From NCBI GenBank assembly GCA_942486035.1, contig CALNXK010000015.1, positions 3,496,501 to 3,560,500 of the forward strand: a DNA stretch of 64,000 bases, given 5' to 3'. The notes under the pieces are model-generated. The model saw nothing but the letters and a program-made list of their open reading frames with translations, did no database searches and was not told where the DNA came from. Within the stretch, counting starts at the first letter, position 1; every line of letters starts with the position of its first letter. Shown here piece by piece: positions 30,274-42,800 of this stretch. The stretch is from Porites lobata. Lineage: Eukaryota; Cnidaria; Anthozoa; Scleractinia; Poritidae. The position numbers and the translations under genes were made by a program.

Positions 30274-30331
30274 TTGATTCTCAATTTATTTTGTCTCCTA
30301 GGTCTAGGAGACGAAAGAAATTGAGAATCAA
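30274..30331. repeat. 28-nt-arm hairpin
   Basis: TTGATTCTCAATTTATTTTG and its near-perfect complement flank a 2-nt loop (two mismatches in 28). Likely a MITE remnant. Confidence 0.6.
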
Positions 30332-30678
30332 ACTAAGTTAAATCAGAGTTACGCTGAAAACACTTAATGACATAAAACATGTACTTTTTGCAATAATACA
30401 TGTAACAAAAAATCTGTTACGTGTTTTTATACAGTCAGAGCCTACTCTACAGACACCCGCTTAAAGGAGCTGTGTCACAAAATTCAGCCAAATTAGGAAA
30501 TTACGAAATGCCCGTTAATTTAGAGAAACTTAAAAATAACCACTTAAAACCTTAAAGGAAGGTTAAAATAACATATTAACAGTACATCATTGTATGTCTA
30601 GAGTGGATAAATTATGTTGAAATCTGAGTACTGTGTATGTACATGACTGTAACACTTACATTTTTGCTGTCGTCATAG

Positions 30679-30771
30679 TGATGAACTTGCTGAGGCTTGG
30701 AGGATTTTTACTCCTCTTTTGCACAAGATTGAAAGGGAAAAGATCAAGCCAATTCCTTATAAATTTGGAAG
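30679..30771 (+). pseudogene. G6PD: glucose-6-phosphate dehydrogenase penultimate exon
   Basis: Reads DELAEAWRIFTPLLHKIERE then KIKPIPYKFG, matching the near-C-terminal block of animal G6PD, the NADPH-producing entry enzyme of the pentose phosphate pathway. Acceptor GTCGTCATAG; donor GGAAG|GTAAAG. It begins within the codon before DEL, as expected from the animal gene structure. This exon itself is intact, but no upstream G6PD exon (NADP-binding GxxGDLA, RIDHYLGKE) was found to its left in the window. Confidence 0.85.
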
Positions 30772-31275
30772 GTAAAGTGTCATGTTTATGTTCTTGACCT
30801 AAACGTCCTTGCTTTGCATGTCTGTTCATGTAACTCCCATATTATGCTGATTGACATCTGATGTTCTGAGTTAAATGGACCAATAGTGTGCACCTTGACA
30901 AACAAGGTACCTGTAATGTGTGAACACACTGATTTGTGCCTGTACCCTGCTACAAAAGCTTGGATACCTCATGTGAACATAGCTTCCTAAGTTATCAAAC
31001 AGATAATTTTTCCATCACGTACCTCTCGTAATGCTGTGAAAGGTTTGAACCCGGGAGTCATTTTATGAGCAGGTTGAGTATGATCATGCGGGTGACCGTC
31101 GTCCTGAATAGGACTGTTGTTGTTGACAGTGACTGACATTTCAACAACCTGTGCGTTAGTCATCTTCAGAGTCAAAGTGAATTGTATCATGTTGGTTGAT
31201 GGTATTAAAGTCTGGTTATTGGTCTGATTGGTCAATTATGTTGCGATGTTATTGTTTCTCTTTCTTTCCTTTCAG

Positions 31276-31339
31276 TCGAGGTCCTGCTGAGTCAGATACC
31301 CTGTTCAAGGATAGTGGGTTTCTTTACAGTGATACTTAA
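31276..31339 (+). pseudogene. G6PD: glucose-6-phosphate dehydrogenase last exon with premature stop
   Basis: Continues in phase with SRGPAESDTLFKDSGFLYSD and one more Thr, then TAA at 31337. The family continues T-Y-K-W. Here the codons after TAA read KWEKKPTK and then TAG at 31364, so a single TAC or TAT to TAA change explains the loss of the last residues. In human G6PD this tail carries a Trp (W509) near the structural NADP site, so the product would probably be impaired. With the missing upstream exons this favours a pseudogene; a sequencing error at one base is the alternative. Confidence 0.8.
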
Positions 31340-31366
31340 AAATGGGAGAAGAAACCAACAAAATAG

Positions 31367-34349
31367 ATATGATCCTCTTGACCTGTAGGTAAGTACACTT
31401 CAAATCAATAGTTACTGATAATAACAGGGGTTTCAAAACAAGCCAGCAACCACCGGATTTCCACCAACTACTTCATTGTAGGTTGCTGGCTACTCTAGTC
31501 ATTTATAACAATCAGCTCATGACAAACAATCTCAATGTCACAGCTGCCTAGTTTTCCAGACTCAGCCGCCTACCTCAAAACTTTTTAAACCCCTGTAATA
31601 ATGATTTTAATTAGCAGACATCCTTCCAAGAGTACCACTATGATACTACTATAACTTGTACATGCCAACTCTCCCGGATTATCCAGGAGTCTCCTGGATA
31701 CAGCACTGATATCCTTGCTCTCCGTATGGGTCATCAAATCTCCCAGTTAAAAATTAATCATCTTTTGATCTTTTCTGTGCTTTAGTTTGAGATTTACGCC
31801 ATTTTTTCCTGAAAATTTGAATTTTTCTTATCCGTAGTACGGTTAAAGGTTTCTGGGGCATTTTTACAAGTATTTGGTCACTGACAATGATTATTTTGGC
31901 ATCAAAACGATGGTCGTGAAGTTTGATAGTATGTATCTCATGTAAGACTTCATGTAATGTCTTGAGCCATTCCCATTGGGGCTGGGTCAATTTGTCCTTG
32001 AGGGGCCGGAAGGGGGGCCCTCCATCGAAATCCAGGGGGTGGGGTTGTGAAAAAGAGATAGTCTCCAGACTTTACATCTCCAGAGGTTGGCATCTCTGCT
32101 AATTCTCTTATTTCTTTGCTGGCTTTCATACCATGAGGGACTGGGTATGAGTACACATGCATGTATTATGGAATTTAGTTACACAAGACTTTCCTGGTCC
32201 AAAAGAACACAAAAAAACTTCACAAAAGCCCCAGGTTTGGTGTTAACTAAGGCTGTTATTGCAAAAAATAAATACAGCCATTCAAGTGTCTAGCAGTCCA
32301 TACTATTTTCTGAATCATATTCTAGAGGAATCGTTCCATTTTCACTTGACATTTCTACAACTAAAATAATATGATTAAAAAGTTTACTCTACAGTAAAAA
32401 TCTTTTCTTCCTTATTCCTGGTTATTTGCTCCGAACTCTTGATAACTGGAAACTTTAATTTTTTGCGATTTCCCTTGAAGGCTTGAGTTATCAGGAGTTG
32501 ACTGTACCAACTCATAACTCCAACTCCCCAGAATTTGAAAGCCAGCAATGGACACTATTCTGTTGTACCTTGTAACCTTCCTTCTTGTGGGTTAATTACT
32601 CTATTAATTTTGGTCATCAATGTCAAAACTTAACTAAAGGCATATAGGCACCTGCATTAGGCATAATAATAGTTATTATAATTATACATTGTACGCATTA
32701 TCTGTCTTCTCATTGGCTAACAGTGTACAGATAATTTTGGAAATCAGCGCAACCTACAGATTAATTAGTTACATGTATCTGCTGGCAGATAACTGACTAA
32801 TCTGTAGGTTGTGTGCACAATGCATGATTTCCTTGCAAGGCATGTTTGTTGTTTTTTCTTCAAAACAATGTATATTGGTCTCAGTACATGTTATCAGCCC
32901 CAGCCTTCAGCTTGGCTGATAACGCTTACCTTGTCCTTGATTATTCCCGATATCACAAAAACTTAATCCAATGATAATGTTTATTATTTCATGCTCTGGT
33001 TTATAGTTACCTTTTTAACAGAAAGTACATTTCTTTTTTAACAGACTTGTGACTAATAATCTCCTCACTCTGTACCTGTGTCAATAACCTCTGGATGAAT
33101 TTTTTCAAAACAAAGAAGTATGTTTCTTCAACAATCTGCCTCTTAGACGTTTTGCCTAGATGAATATTTTCTTTGAATTACACATCAAGACTAGTGCATG
33201 CACATTTTTTAACAAGGTAGCTGCAGGAATCTAGCCTTACTAACTTATATAAATGCTTCTGTAGTTATAAGTAGTATGTTTTTTGTTGGAAATCCATGAA
33301 CACTTGAAATGTCAGGAATGTTTTTCGTGGTAGAACCAATCAGAGCAGCTAGTGTACACGGTTTACAGTGTTTGATGTGAAACGTAATATTTAGGTGATA
33401 GTTATTTTTTTATGTTTTAGTCTTGCATGTTAAAAATGAAAATAGGAAAATACTGATAAGAATTAATATTATTAACAAAATCATTGTCAATTGGACAGTT
33501 ATAAACAATGTAGGGACCTTTTTGTTTAAAGTATAAGGGGGTAGAAATTAAAGGAGCTGTCACACATTACGTAATTTCCAAGTTCAAACCTGACAGGTTT
33601 TTTTTTAAGTTTATCAAAATGGTTTTATGCGTTGTTCGTAAGTATGATACTTGTGAGATGTTAACTCATTATTTTTAATGAAGATGTCACTTTGTCTGTT
33701 AAAAGGAATTTTTTTATTATTGTTAAGTTTCATGATGAGAAACTGGCAGAATGAGAAAAATGGATTACACTGCAGTGACAGTGCCTTGAAATCCCGAAAT
33801 CTCATGTATTTTTATTAAAATCAGTGAGGCCTTATTAGGAATTATTATAAGTTAAAACTTAAAGACAGTCAAAAGCATACGCAATACCCACCTTCAGAAC
33901 AGTTTTTTTGGAGGATGATGTGTAAAAGTATTAAAAGGTGTAGTAAGACTATGATTGCCTAGGAAAGGAATTAAAACTAATGAAAAGAAAAACTTAATAT
34001 GACTTGTTGTAAATCTAGGTGTTGGTTGTAAGGGTCACTAGGGGTGTAGTTACCCATACTGGGCAGTATGCAATAGCGCATGCCTTAAAAAAATGTTGAA
34101 GATATATGTAAAATAATAAGCAAAAACAACTTCAACTGCAAACTTAGCCCGCGAACACCAGACGTTTTTCCGGTCGTCGCTTCTCTCCCTCCGAAAATGC
34201 AAGACAACATTGCTAAGCTAGTACGCGAAACATAGTTGAAGGCCATGAAGAGCATGTACATGAAGTTTCCTTTAGGTGTACTCCCACCACAGAGTTCTTA
34301 AATCAAAATTTTCCCGGGAAAGCCTACCATGCATCACGCCTGTAAGTAG
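31367..34349. other. intergenic, MITE hairpin only
   Basis: No gene recognised. A hairpin at 32749-32812 (CAACCTACAGATTAATTAGT paired with TAACTGACTAATCTGTAGGT) lies in a likely MITE of about 32650-32960. A CTCTCCCGGATTATCC segment at about 31670 resembles 15775-15850, suggesting another dispersed repeat. Confidence 0.5.
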
Positions 34350-34504
34350 GGAACTTAAGATGGAGACTACAACGGCTGTACAAAATTCTATTGAAAACTC
34401 TACCAACAAAACTGAGAGCAGTAGAAGCGTTGTCAAGTAAGCGGCTGTCTGAAAACCAGTTGGAGGAAATTACCTGGAACTGGGACACAGATGGCAATAG
34501 CAAG
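34350..34504 (+). CDS. candidate exon, unidentified protein
   Basis: Between GTAAGTAG and the donor AGCAAG|GTGAAC one frame is open for the whole stretch. From 34361 it reads WRLQRLYKILLKTLPTKLRA, then VEALSSKRLSENQLEEITWN and WDTDGNSK: helical, charged, protein-like composition. No in-frame ATG, so it would be internal. An overlapping frame from the ATG at 34360 is shorter. I do not recognise the family. Confidence 0.3.
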
Positions 34505-34540
34505 GTGAACAGCCCATTACGTGTGGTATTTGGTATTTAA

Positions 34541-35116
34541 CCCTCGGTCGTACAAGGCGGGGTGGATGCCACCCCCCCCCCTCCCATAAGGTTTTTCTGA
34601 GTTTTTTCCTAGAGGATAAAACATCAGCATATGACGTTTTCAGTGGCTGTTCGTTCATCCTTCGCGCAGATTTTGAGACGAGTTTAGTGATGGTCAGTTG
34701 CTATGGTTACGAGATATGACGTCATAAGTAGCAGGTGGTCAAGCCAATTTTGGCTGAAGTTACATGTTTTTTCAACTTCTTTCAACAATAAAAGTAAATC
34801 TTGTGGCTAAAATCACGCAAAGTGTTTATTTATGTGTTATTTTTCATGTAAAGCACAAAAAATTACCATTTTTCGCGGTTTTAACCTGATTTCCAATTGT
34901 TGGTAAAATGCAAGATGGCGACCATTGTTGGTGACGTCACAGGCCTCCCGCAGTGCCACTACTCATACAATATACCTCATCTTGTTAAGAAGATGAAAGG
35001 CTTTCCACTAAAGGTAAAATCGTTTCAAAATACTGCAACATATCGAAAACTCCGGGAAGGGATTCCATCCACTCCCCCCCCCCCCACTGTACCACGGTGG
35101 AGGTATGAATTTGCTT
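34541..35116. mobile_element. piggyBac-like MITE, copy 2 (left end preserved)
   Basis: TTAA (34537-34540) then CCCTCGGTCGTACAAGG; the interior matches 160-640 closely (for example GACCATTGTTGGTGACGTCA). The right end diverges after GAATTTGC and lacks the TTAA seen in copy 1, so it is truncated or mutated. Non-autonomous. Confidence 0.6.
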
Positions 35117-36540
35117 GACCCGACTGAAAACACACTCAAAAGTTGCCATGCCCAGCGAGCGATTGTTTGGACTTGCTTTATTCTTTGACCTCCCCTCGTA
35201 TCACCCTCTGCGCTCGTTTAGCGCTTTACGGACAAGCCCCGTTCAACCTCGCTGAGCTCATAAAGCGCCTGTCATGCAGGCTACTCTGATAAACATCCGT
35301 TACAGTAGGCTCTTGCCGTTAGTTCAACAATCGGCATTTTTGCACGGAAGCATACAAGGCGCCACCTTCTTGCTGATATGCCAGCTGAGTGAACAGTCCA
35401 TTACAAGACCACAGTCTTTGAAGTATGTTATTTATTCAACAACTACTGACTGGTGCACTTTTAACCATCTCTATAGGAAGCGTGATTTGCAGCCTCTCTC
35501 AGAAATTCTAGGTACATTTGACACTGACATTATTAGAAATTTGTGACCAGAATCAAGAAATCGCCATATGAGGACATGCACCCTCACCCAATGCCTCTCA
35601 CAACAATACCATCTTAGGAACCCAGTATGCCAAATTGCTGGCTACGCCCCTGGACCTGGTTACAAACATTGGCCCAGTCTGATAGCGCTAATCCCCAACT
35701 GATTTTCAAAGTGAGAGGACACATAAAAACAAAATATAAACAGTGTCAAAACATGACAAAACAGTGCTTCATCAGTGTAAATTATATATACAATCCAATA
35801 GAAAGCAGCGTGTTTCTGCATTCATGATTATCTCACGTTATTTGAGCATATTTCACTTGATCTTCATACATTAATTAGAAGGAATAAGTGAATTTTCTGG
35901 ACAAATAAAGGTTCATTATTCAAGTACATTTATTCATATTCAAACTAAATTTTCAAATATTGAAACTAATCTAAACTCAATATTCAATATTCCGCTTCCA
36001 ATTGCGAAGGTAATCGATGGGTAATCGGTTGATTAGTCATTGATTATATCCGATATTCAATGAGTAATTGGTGAATAATCAATAGGTCAAAATTTTCAGT
36101 CATCGATTAGTCATTGATTAATTATCGATATAATCTCGCGGGTACGCAAACCATACCATATCGAAAACTTGAAGAAGCAGACTTCTTTTACAAAAATGTC
36201 ACGATACACTTTATTTATTCCTGATCTTTTATCCGGTAGGCACTCTATGGTGGCTGCGTTTCTCGACAAAGACACAGACTCCAATAGACAAGAGATTAAG
36301 ACAGATAACTCGACCTTCTGAATATTTTGTTTTTGATATTTCAGTTACTGATGTCCAATAAATAAATTTGATTTGCCGTTCTGTTTTCGTCATGGCAAGT
36401 TCAATTACCATTTGGCAAGGCTATTACTATCGCCAAGAACCATTGACGTAAATTTTTATCACCGGAAATAAGTTAAGAAACAAAATTGCTTGAAATTGTA
36501 TGAGATGTGTAATCAATTCGGACTAATCGATGGATAATCA
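35117..36540. other. intergenic, unrecognised open stretch and AT-rich ATCGATTA motifs
   Basis: A 90-codon open frame at 35274-35546 has an ordinary composition but no homology that I recognise. From 35960 to 36135 and again at 36508-36545 there are many variants of GATTAGTCATTGATTA and ATCGATGGATAATC, probably a decayed AT-rich repeat. No firm gene. Confidence 0.4.
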
Positions 36541-37077
36541 TTAGTTATTAATCATTCAAAATATTTCCCCGATTCTGATGGGCTAAAAGCACTTGCATAA
36601 TTCACCATAACCAGCTACTGATGACCAAATTTGGAAGAATTTTGCGATTAATCAACCGATGACGTCAAAAGTGCAGCTTCCTTGCAGGTAAATGAACTGT
36701 TAACCGAGAAGACCTGGGGACGAGTTCGATTTGTTTTGGTTGTGTCAACAAAAATGCGGGACATTTCACTCGTTTCAAGAGTAAGAACAAGGCGAAATTA
36801 TACCTAAAAACATGGCAAAAACAGCAAGAAGACAACTCGAAGGGCGACGTCTGCTATTTGGAGAATATGTGCAGAGCTGAACAACCCTAAACATGCACTA
36901 TCGAAGATGATCTTAACATCGATGGAGGTAACCATGTTTCAGCTAGCGTTTTTAAACTAGAAATTATTTTAAATGAATAATAAAACAATTATTGAATTCG
37001 GCTTTCGTGTCATATGAAGAATTATGGAGATCTCGGAGGGTGTTACACCCACCCTCCTCGATCTCCATAATTTTAGT
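36540..37077. mobile_element. foldback MITE family, copy 3, abutting the satellite
   Basis: Inverted relative to copy 2. Shared segments include GCATAATTCACCATAACCAG and AAACATGCACTATCGA, ending in the hairpin GGAGATCTCGGAGGGTGTTA against CACCCTCCTCGATCTCC. It lies directly at the left edge of the 168-bp array. Confidence 0.65.
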
Positions 37078-38172
37078 AATTTACTAAAATGAGACCTTGG
37101 TTTTGTGTTTTGATGATGTTGTTCTTTCAAAAGGAGCTTTTTAGGCGAAAAAAATGTCGTTTTCCTATAGTTGAAAATTTTGCGTATTTCCAAAGGCGTT
37201 AACACATGATTTTGGTCAGTTCCAAATATTTTTCGAGCCTACTTTCCTGTAACAGAGACCTTGGTTTTGTCCTTAATTCATTATGATGTTTTCTCAAAAG
37301 AAAGCTTTTTGAACGATTAAAACGTCATTTTACTATAATTCAAAAACTTGCGTATTAGCAAAGGGGTTAACGCATGATTCTGACCCAAAATTCCAAATAT
37401 CTTTCGAACCTACTTTTTTGTAATACCTTTGTTTTGTCGTTTGATGATGTTGTTTTCTCAAAAGGAGCCTTTTAAGACGATAAAACAAAACATAAAAATA
37501 AAGTTGAAAAATTTTTCTTTTTCTCAAAGGGGTTAACCTATGATTCTGGTAAAAAGTTCCAATATCTTTCAAATCTACTTTTCCGTAAAACAGACCTTTT
37601 TTTTACTTTTCATGAAGTTGTTTACTCAAAAGGAGGCTTTTTAGACGACAAAGATTTCATTTCACTATAGTTGACAAATTTGCATATTTTCAAAGGAGTT
37701 AACCCATGATTCTGGTCAAAAGTTTTAAATATCTTTCGAGCTTACTTTTCTGTAAAAGAGACCTTTGTTTTATCGATTTAAGACGTTGTTTCTCGAAAGG
37801 AGGTTGTTTAGACAACGAAAGTGCCATTTTACTATAGTTAAAAAACTTTCATATCTCCAAAGGGGTTAAACCATGATTCTGGTCAAAAATTCTAAATATA
37901 TTTGTAGCCTACTTTTCTGAATAAGAGACAGTAATTTTGTTGTTTGATCTTGTTTTTTCGTCAAAAGGAGGCGTTTTAGAGGAGAAAAATGTCCCTTCAA
38001 TATATTTGTAAAATTTCCATATTTTCAAACGCGTTAAACCATGATTCAGGTCAAAAGTTCCAAATATCTTTCGAGCCTAATTTACTAAAAAGAGACCTTG
38101 GTTTTGTGTTTTGATAATGTTAATTTCTCAAAAGGAGGCGTTTTGGCGCTAAAAATATCATTTTACTATATA

Positions 38173-38347
38173 CAGGATTGGATCTAGGGGGAGGGTGCAA
38201 AGGGTTCCGCACACCCCCCGAGATGACCTGCGGTTTTCTAATAGAACTGGTATTCTGCAAAAAAAAAAACTATGTGCTTTATTGGTGTTGAAGTACAGCA
38301 AGAGACGAGTGCACCCCCTCCTAAAAAAAATCCTGGATCCGTCCCTG
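38173..38347. mobile_element. hAT-like MITE inserted in the satellite
   Basis: Ends CAGGATTGGATCTAGGGG and, inverted, CAGGGACGGATCCAGGAT. Related to 8733-8990. It splits a satellite monomer between ACTATA and ATAGTTGAAAAATT. Confidence 0.65.
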
Positions 38348-39226
38348 ATAGTTGAAAAATTAGCATATTTCCAAACCCTTGAGTTTGGTTAAAAGTTCCA
38401 AATATCTTTCCAGACTACTTTTCTGTAAAAGAGACCTTGGCTTTGACTTTTGATGATGTTGTTTTCTCAAAAGGAGGCTTGATATAGACAATAAAAATAT
38501 CATTTTTATATAGTTGAAAAAATTGAAAAAATCTCCAAAAGGGTTAAACCATGATTCTGGTCAAAAATTCTCAGTAAATATGTTTCAAGCCTACTTTTCT
38601 GAATAACAAATTTTGGTTTTGTCATTTGTTGGTGTGGTCCATTCATAAGGAGGCGTTTTAGACGATAAAAATGTCATATGACTAAAGTTGAAAAATTAGA
38701 ATATTTCGTAAAGGGTTTAACCCCAATATTTTGGTCAATTGTTCCAAATATTTGTTCGAGCCTACTTTTTTGTAAAAGAGACCTTGGTTCTTCCATTTGA
38801 TGATGTTGTTTTCTTACACGGAAGCTTTTTAGACTGTAAAAGTGTCATTTTACTATAGTTGACAAATTTGCATATTTCCAAAGGAGTTAACCCATGATTC
38901 TGGTCAAAAGATTCAAATATCTTTCGAGCTTACTTTTCTGTAAAAGAAACATTGGTTTTGTCTATTGATGATGTTGTTTTCTCGAGAGGAGGCTACTTAG
39001 ACAATAAAACTGTCATTTTACAATAGTTGAAAAAATTGCATATATTCAAAGGGATAAACCATGATTCTGGTCTAAATGTGTTTTCTAGCCTACTTTTCTG
39101 AATAAGAGACTGTAATCTTGTCTTTTGATGATGTTGATTTCTTAAAAGGAGGCTTTTTAGATCATAAAAATGACATTTTGCTATAGCCGAAACATTTCCA
39201 TGTTTTAAAAGGGGTTAATCCATGAT

Positions 39227-39830
39227 ATGAATAGTTTATTAAAACTCTCTTACAGTAAAAGGAACTGAATTATCGAGAACATTTTACAATCTTAAGGCAA
39301 CTATTATCTAGAGTATAGTAATTTACAGTTGTAACAATGAAAATAACAATTGAATCACTTAAAAAATTCAAATGTAAAGAAGTCCTTCACTCTTTTTGTC
39401 CTACAGACCTGTATGTTCCGGAAAAGATAATACTTTTGTGTTTTCTGCCTTAAGGTGTAGGTGGGCGTGTCCAGAAGTGGGCTGGGAAGTAGGTGGTGCA
39501 GAGGGTGGCTGGGGGACTTCATTTTCGCCATATATATATTTGTAGCACAAGAGTACTCTTCTATCATATAACCTATCTAGTTTACCTAACTATAAGGCAT
39601 GAGCATATGACTCTGTCTCGGGGTAGATTATGTTAAGCTCCATTTTTGCACTCGCTCTATGGCTTCGGACAGCTAAGCAGGGATATTCTGCCAGACTGGT
39701 ACAGCATACTCTAAAGCTGGCCGGACTGTGCTAAGGTATATCCTCATGATGTTGGGTTGGCTCACCCTGGCTCTGCAGGGAACTCTAACGGAGTGTAACT
39801 TCTTACAAGCTTTCTTAATAATGTAATCAA
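39227..39830 (-). mobile_element. 5'-truncated LINE inserted in the satellite
   Basis: Flanked by CATGAT on both sides (39221-39226 and 39831-39836), which is satellite sequence duplicated at insertion. Minus-strand translation from its right end reads DYIIKKACKKLHSVR, RPALEYAVPVWQNIPA, stop, LSEAIERVQKW, the thumb region after the palm domain of CR1/jockey-type reverse transcriptases. Internal stops show it is dead. The left part is its presumed 3' region without coding. Confidence 0.75.
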
Positions 39831-42800
39831 CATGATTCTGGTCAGCAGTTCCAAATATCTTTCGAGCCTACTTTTCTGTACAAGAAACCTTGGTTTTGTC
39901 GTTTGATGATGTTGTTTTCTCAAAAGGAGGCTTTTTAGACCTTAAAAACGACATTTTACAATAGTCGAAAAATTTTCATATTTTAAAAGGGGTTTATAAC
40001 CCATGATTCTGGTCAGAAGTTCCAAATACCTTTCGAGCCTACTTTTCTGTAAAAGAGGCATTGGTCTTGTCGTTTGCTGATGTTTTTTTCTCAAAAGGAG
40101 CCTTTTTAAACGATAAAAACACCAGATAACTAAAGTTGAAAAATTTGCATATCTTTAAAGTGGTTAACCCATGATTCTGGTCAAAATTTCGAAATATCTT
40201 TCAAGTCTTCTTTTCCGTAAAAGAGACCATGTTTTATCGTTTGATGATGTTTTTTCGTCAAAAGGAGGCTTTTTAGAGGATAAAAATGTCATTTCACTTT
40301 AGTTGAAAAATTTGCATATTTCTAAACGAGCTAACGCATGATTCTGGTCAAAAGTTTTAAGTATCTTTCGAGCTTACTTTTCCATAAGAGAGACCTTTGT
40401 TTTGTCGATTTATGATGTTGTTTTCTCTAAAGGAGGCTACTTAGACAACAAAAATGCCATTTTACTATAGTTGACAAACTTGCATATATCCAAAGGGGTT
40501 AAACCATGATCCTGGTCAAAAATTCTAAATATGTTTCTAGCCTACTTTTCTGAATAAGAGACAGTAATTTTGTTGTTTGATCATGTCGTTTCCTCAGAAG
40601 GAGGCGTTTTAGAGGGGAAAAATCTCCCTTCAATATATTTGTGAAATTTATATATTTTCAAACGCGTTAAAAAGCATGATTCAGGTCAAAAAACTCCAAA
40701 TAACTTTCAAGCCTAATTTACTAAAAAGAGACCTTGGTTTTGTGTTTTGATAATGTTAATTTCTCAAAAGGAGGCGTTTTGGCGCTAAAAATATCATTTT
40801 ACTATAGTTGAAAAATTTCCATCTTTCCAAACTCTTGATTTTGGTCAAAAGTTTCAAATATCTTTCCAGACTACTTTTCTGTAAAAGAGACATTGGTCTT
40901 GTCGTTTCATGATGTTGTTTTCTCAAAAGGAGCCTTTTCAGACCATAAAAACGACATTTTACTATAGTCAAAAAATTTGCATATCTTAAAAGTGGTTAAC
41001 CAATAATTCTGGTCAGAAGTTCCAAATATGTTTCGAGCCTACTTTTCTGTAAAACAGACATTGGTTTTGTCGTTTGATGATGTTGTTTTCTTGAAACGAG
41101 GCTTTTTAGACCGCAAAAACGACATTTTACTATAAACGAAACATTTGCATATTTTAAAAGGGGTTAACCCATGTTTCTGGTCAGAAGTTCCAAATATCTT
41201 TCAAGCCTACATTTCTCTAAAACAGGCATTTTGGTGTTGTTGTTTGATGATGTTTTCTCAAAACGAAGCTTTTTAGACCATAGGAACGATATTTTACTAT
41301 AGTCGAAACATTTGCATATTTTCAAACGGGTTAACCCATGATTATGGTCAGAGGTTCCAAATATCTTTCGAGTCTACTTTTCGTTAAAATAGACCTTCGT
41401 TTTGTTGTTAGTGATGTTTTTTCCTTTAAAAGAGGCTTTTTAGACGATAAAAATGTCATTTCACTATAGGTGAAAAATTTGCATATTTCCTAAGGAGTAA
41501 GCGCATGATTCTGGTCAAATGTTTTAAGTATGTTTCGGGCTTACTTTTCTATAAAAGAGACCTTGGTTTTGTCGTTTGATGATGCTGTTTTCTAAAAAGC
41601 AGCCTTTTTAGACGATAAAAACGAGATTTTTTTCTAGTCGAGAAATTTAAATATTTTAGAAGGAGTTAAGCCATGATTCTAGTCAGAAGTTCCAAATATC
41701 TTTCGAGCCTACTTTTCTGTAAACGAGGCGTTCGTGTTGTCAATTGATGATGTTGTTATACAAAAAACCGACACTTTACTAAAGTCGAAAAATTTGCATA
41801 TTTTAAAACTGGCTAACCCATGATTCTGCTCATAAGTTCCAAATATCTTTCGAGCCTACCTTTCTGTACAAGAGACCTTGGTTTTGTCGTTTGATCATGT
41901 TGTTTTGTAAAAAGGAGGCTTTTTAGTCCATCAAAACAACATTTTACTATAGTCAAAAAATTTGCATATTTTAAAACGGGTTAACCCATGATTCTGGTCA
42001 TCAGTTCCAAATATCTTTCGGGCCTACTTTTCTGTACAAGAGACCTTGGTTTTGTCTTTTGATCATCTTGTTTTGTCAAAAGGAGGCTTTTCAGACCATA
42101 AAAACGGAATTTTACTATAGTCAAAAAATTTGCATATTTTAAAACGGGTTAACCCATGACTCTCGTCAAAAGTTTCAAATATCTTCCGAGCCTACTTTTC
42201 TGTACAAGAGACCTTGGTTTTGTCGTTTGATCATGTTCTTTTGTGAAAAGGAGGCTTTTTAGTCCTTAAAAACGACATTTTACTATAGTCGAAAAATTTG
42301 CATATTTTAAAACGGGTTAACCCATGATTCTGGTAATCAGTTCCAAATATCTTTCGAGCCTACTTTTCTGTTCAAGAGACCTTGGTTTTGTCGTTTGATC
42401 ATGTTCTTTGGTCAAAAGAAGGCTTTTTAGTCCATAAAAACGAAATTTTACTATAGTCGAGAAATTTGCATATTTTAAAACGGGTTAACCCATGATTCTC
42501 GTCAAAAGTTCCAAATATCTTTCGAGCCTACTTTTCTGTACAAGAGACCTTAGTTTTGTCGTTTTATTATGTTGTTTTTTCAAAAGGAGGCTTTTTAGTC
42601 CATGAAAACGACATTTTACTATAGTCGAAAAAATTGCAGATTTTAAAACGGGTTAACCCACGATTCTCGTCATAAGTTCCAAATATCTTTCGAGCCTACT
42701 TTTCTGTACAAGAGACCTTAGTTTTGTCGTTTGATCATGTTGTTTTGTTCAAAGGAGGCTGTTTAGTCCATAAAAACAACATTTTACTATAGTCCAAAAA

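Noticed and set aside
32087..32293. Open frame with a leucine-rich, signal-like start
   Set aside because: Low-complexity start, ordinary intergenic context and no downstream support.
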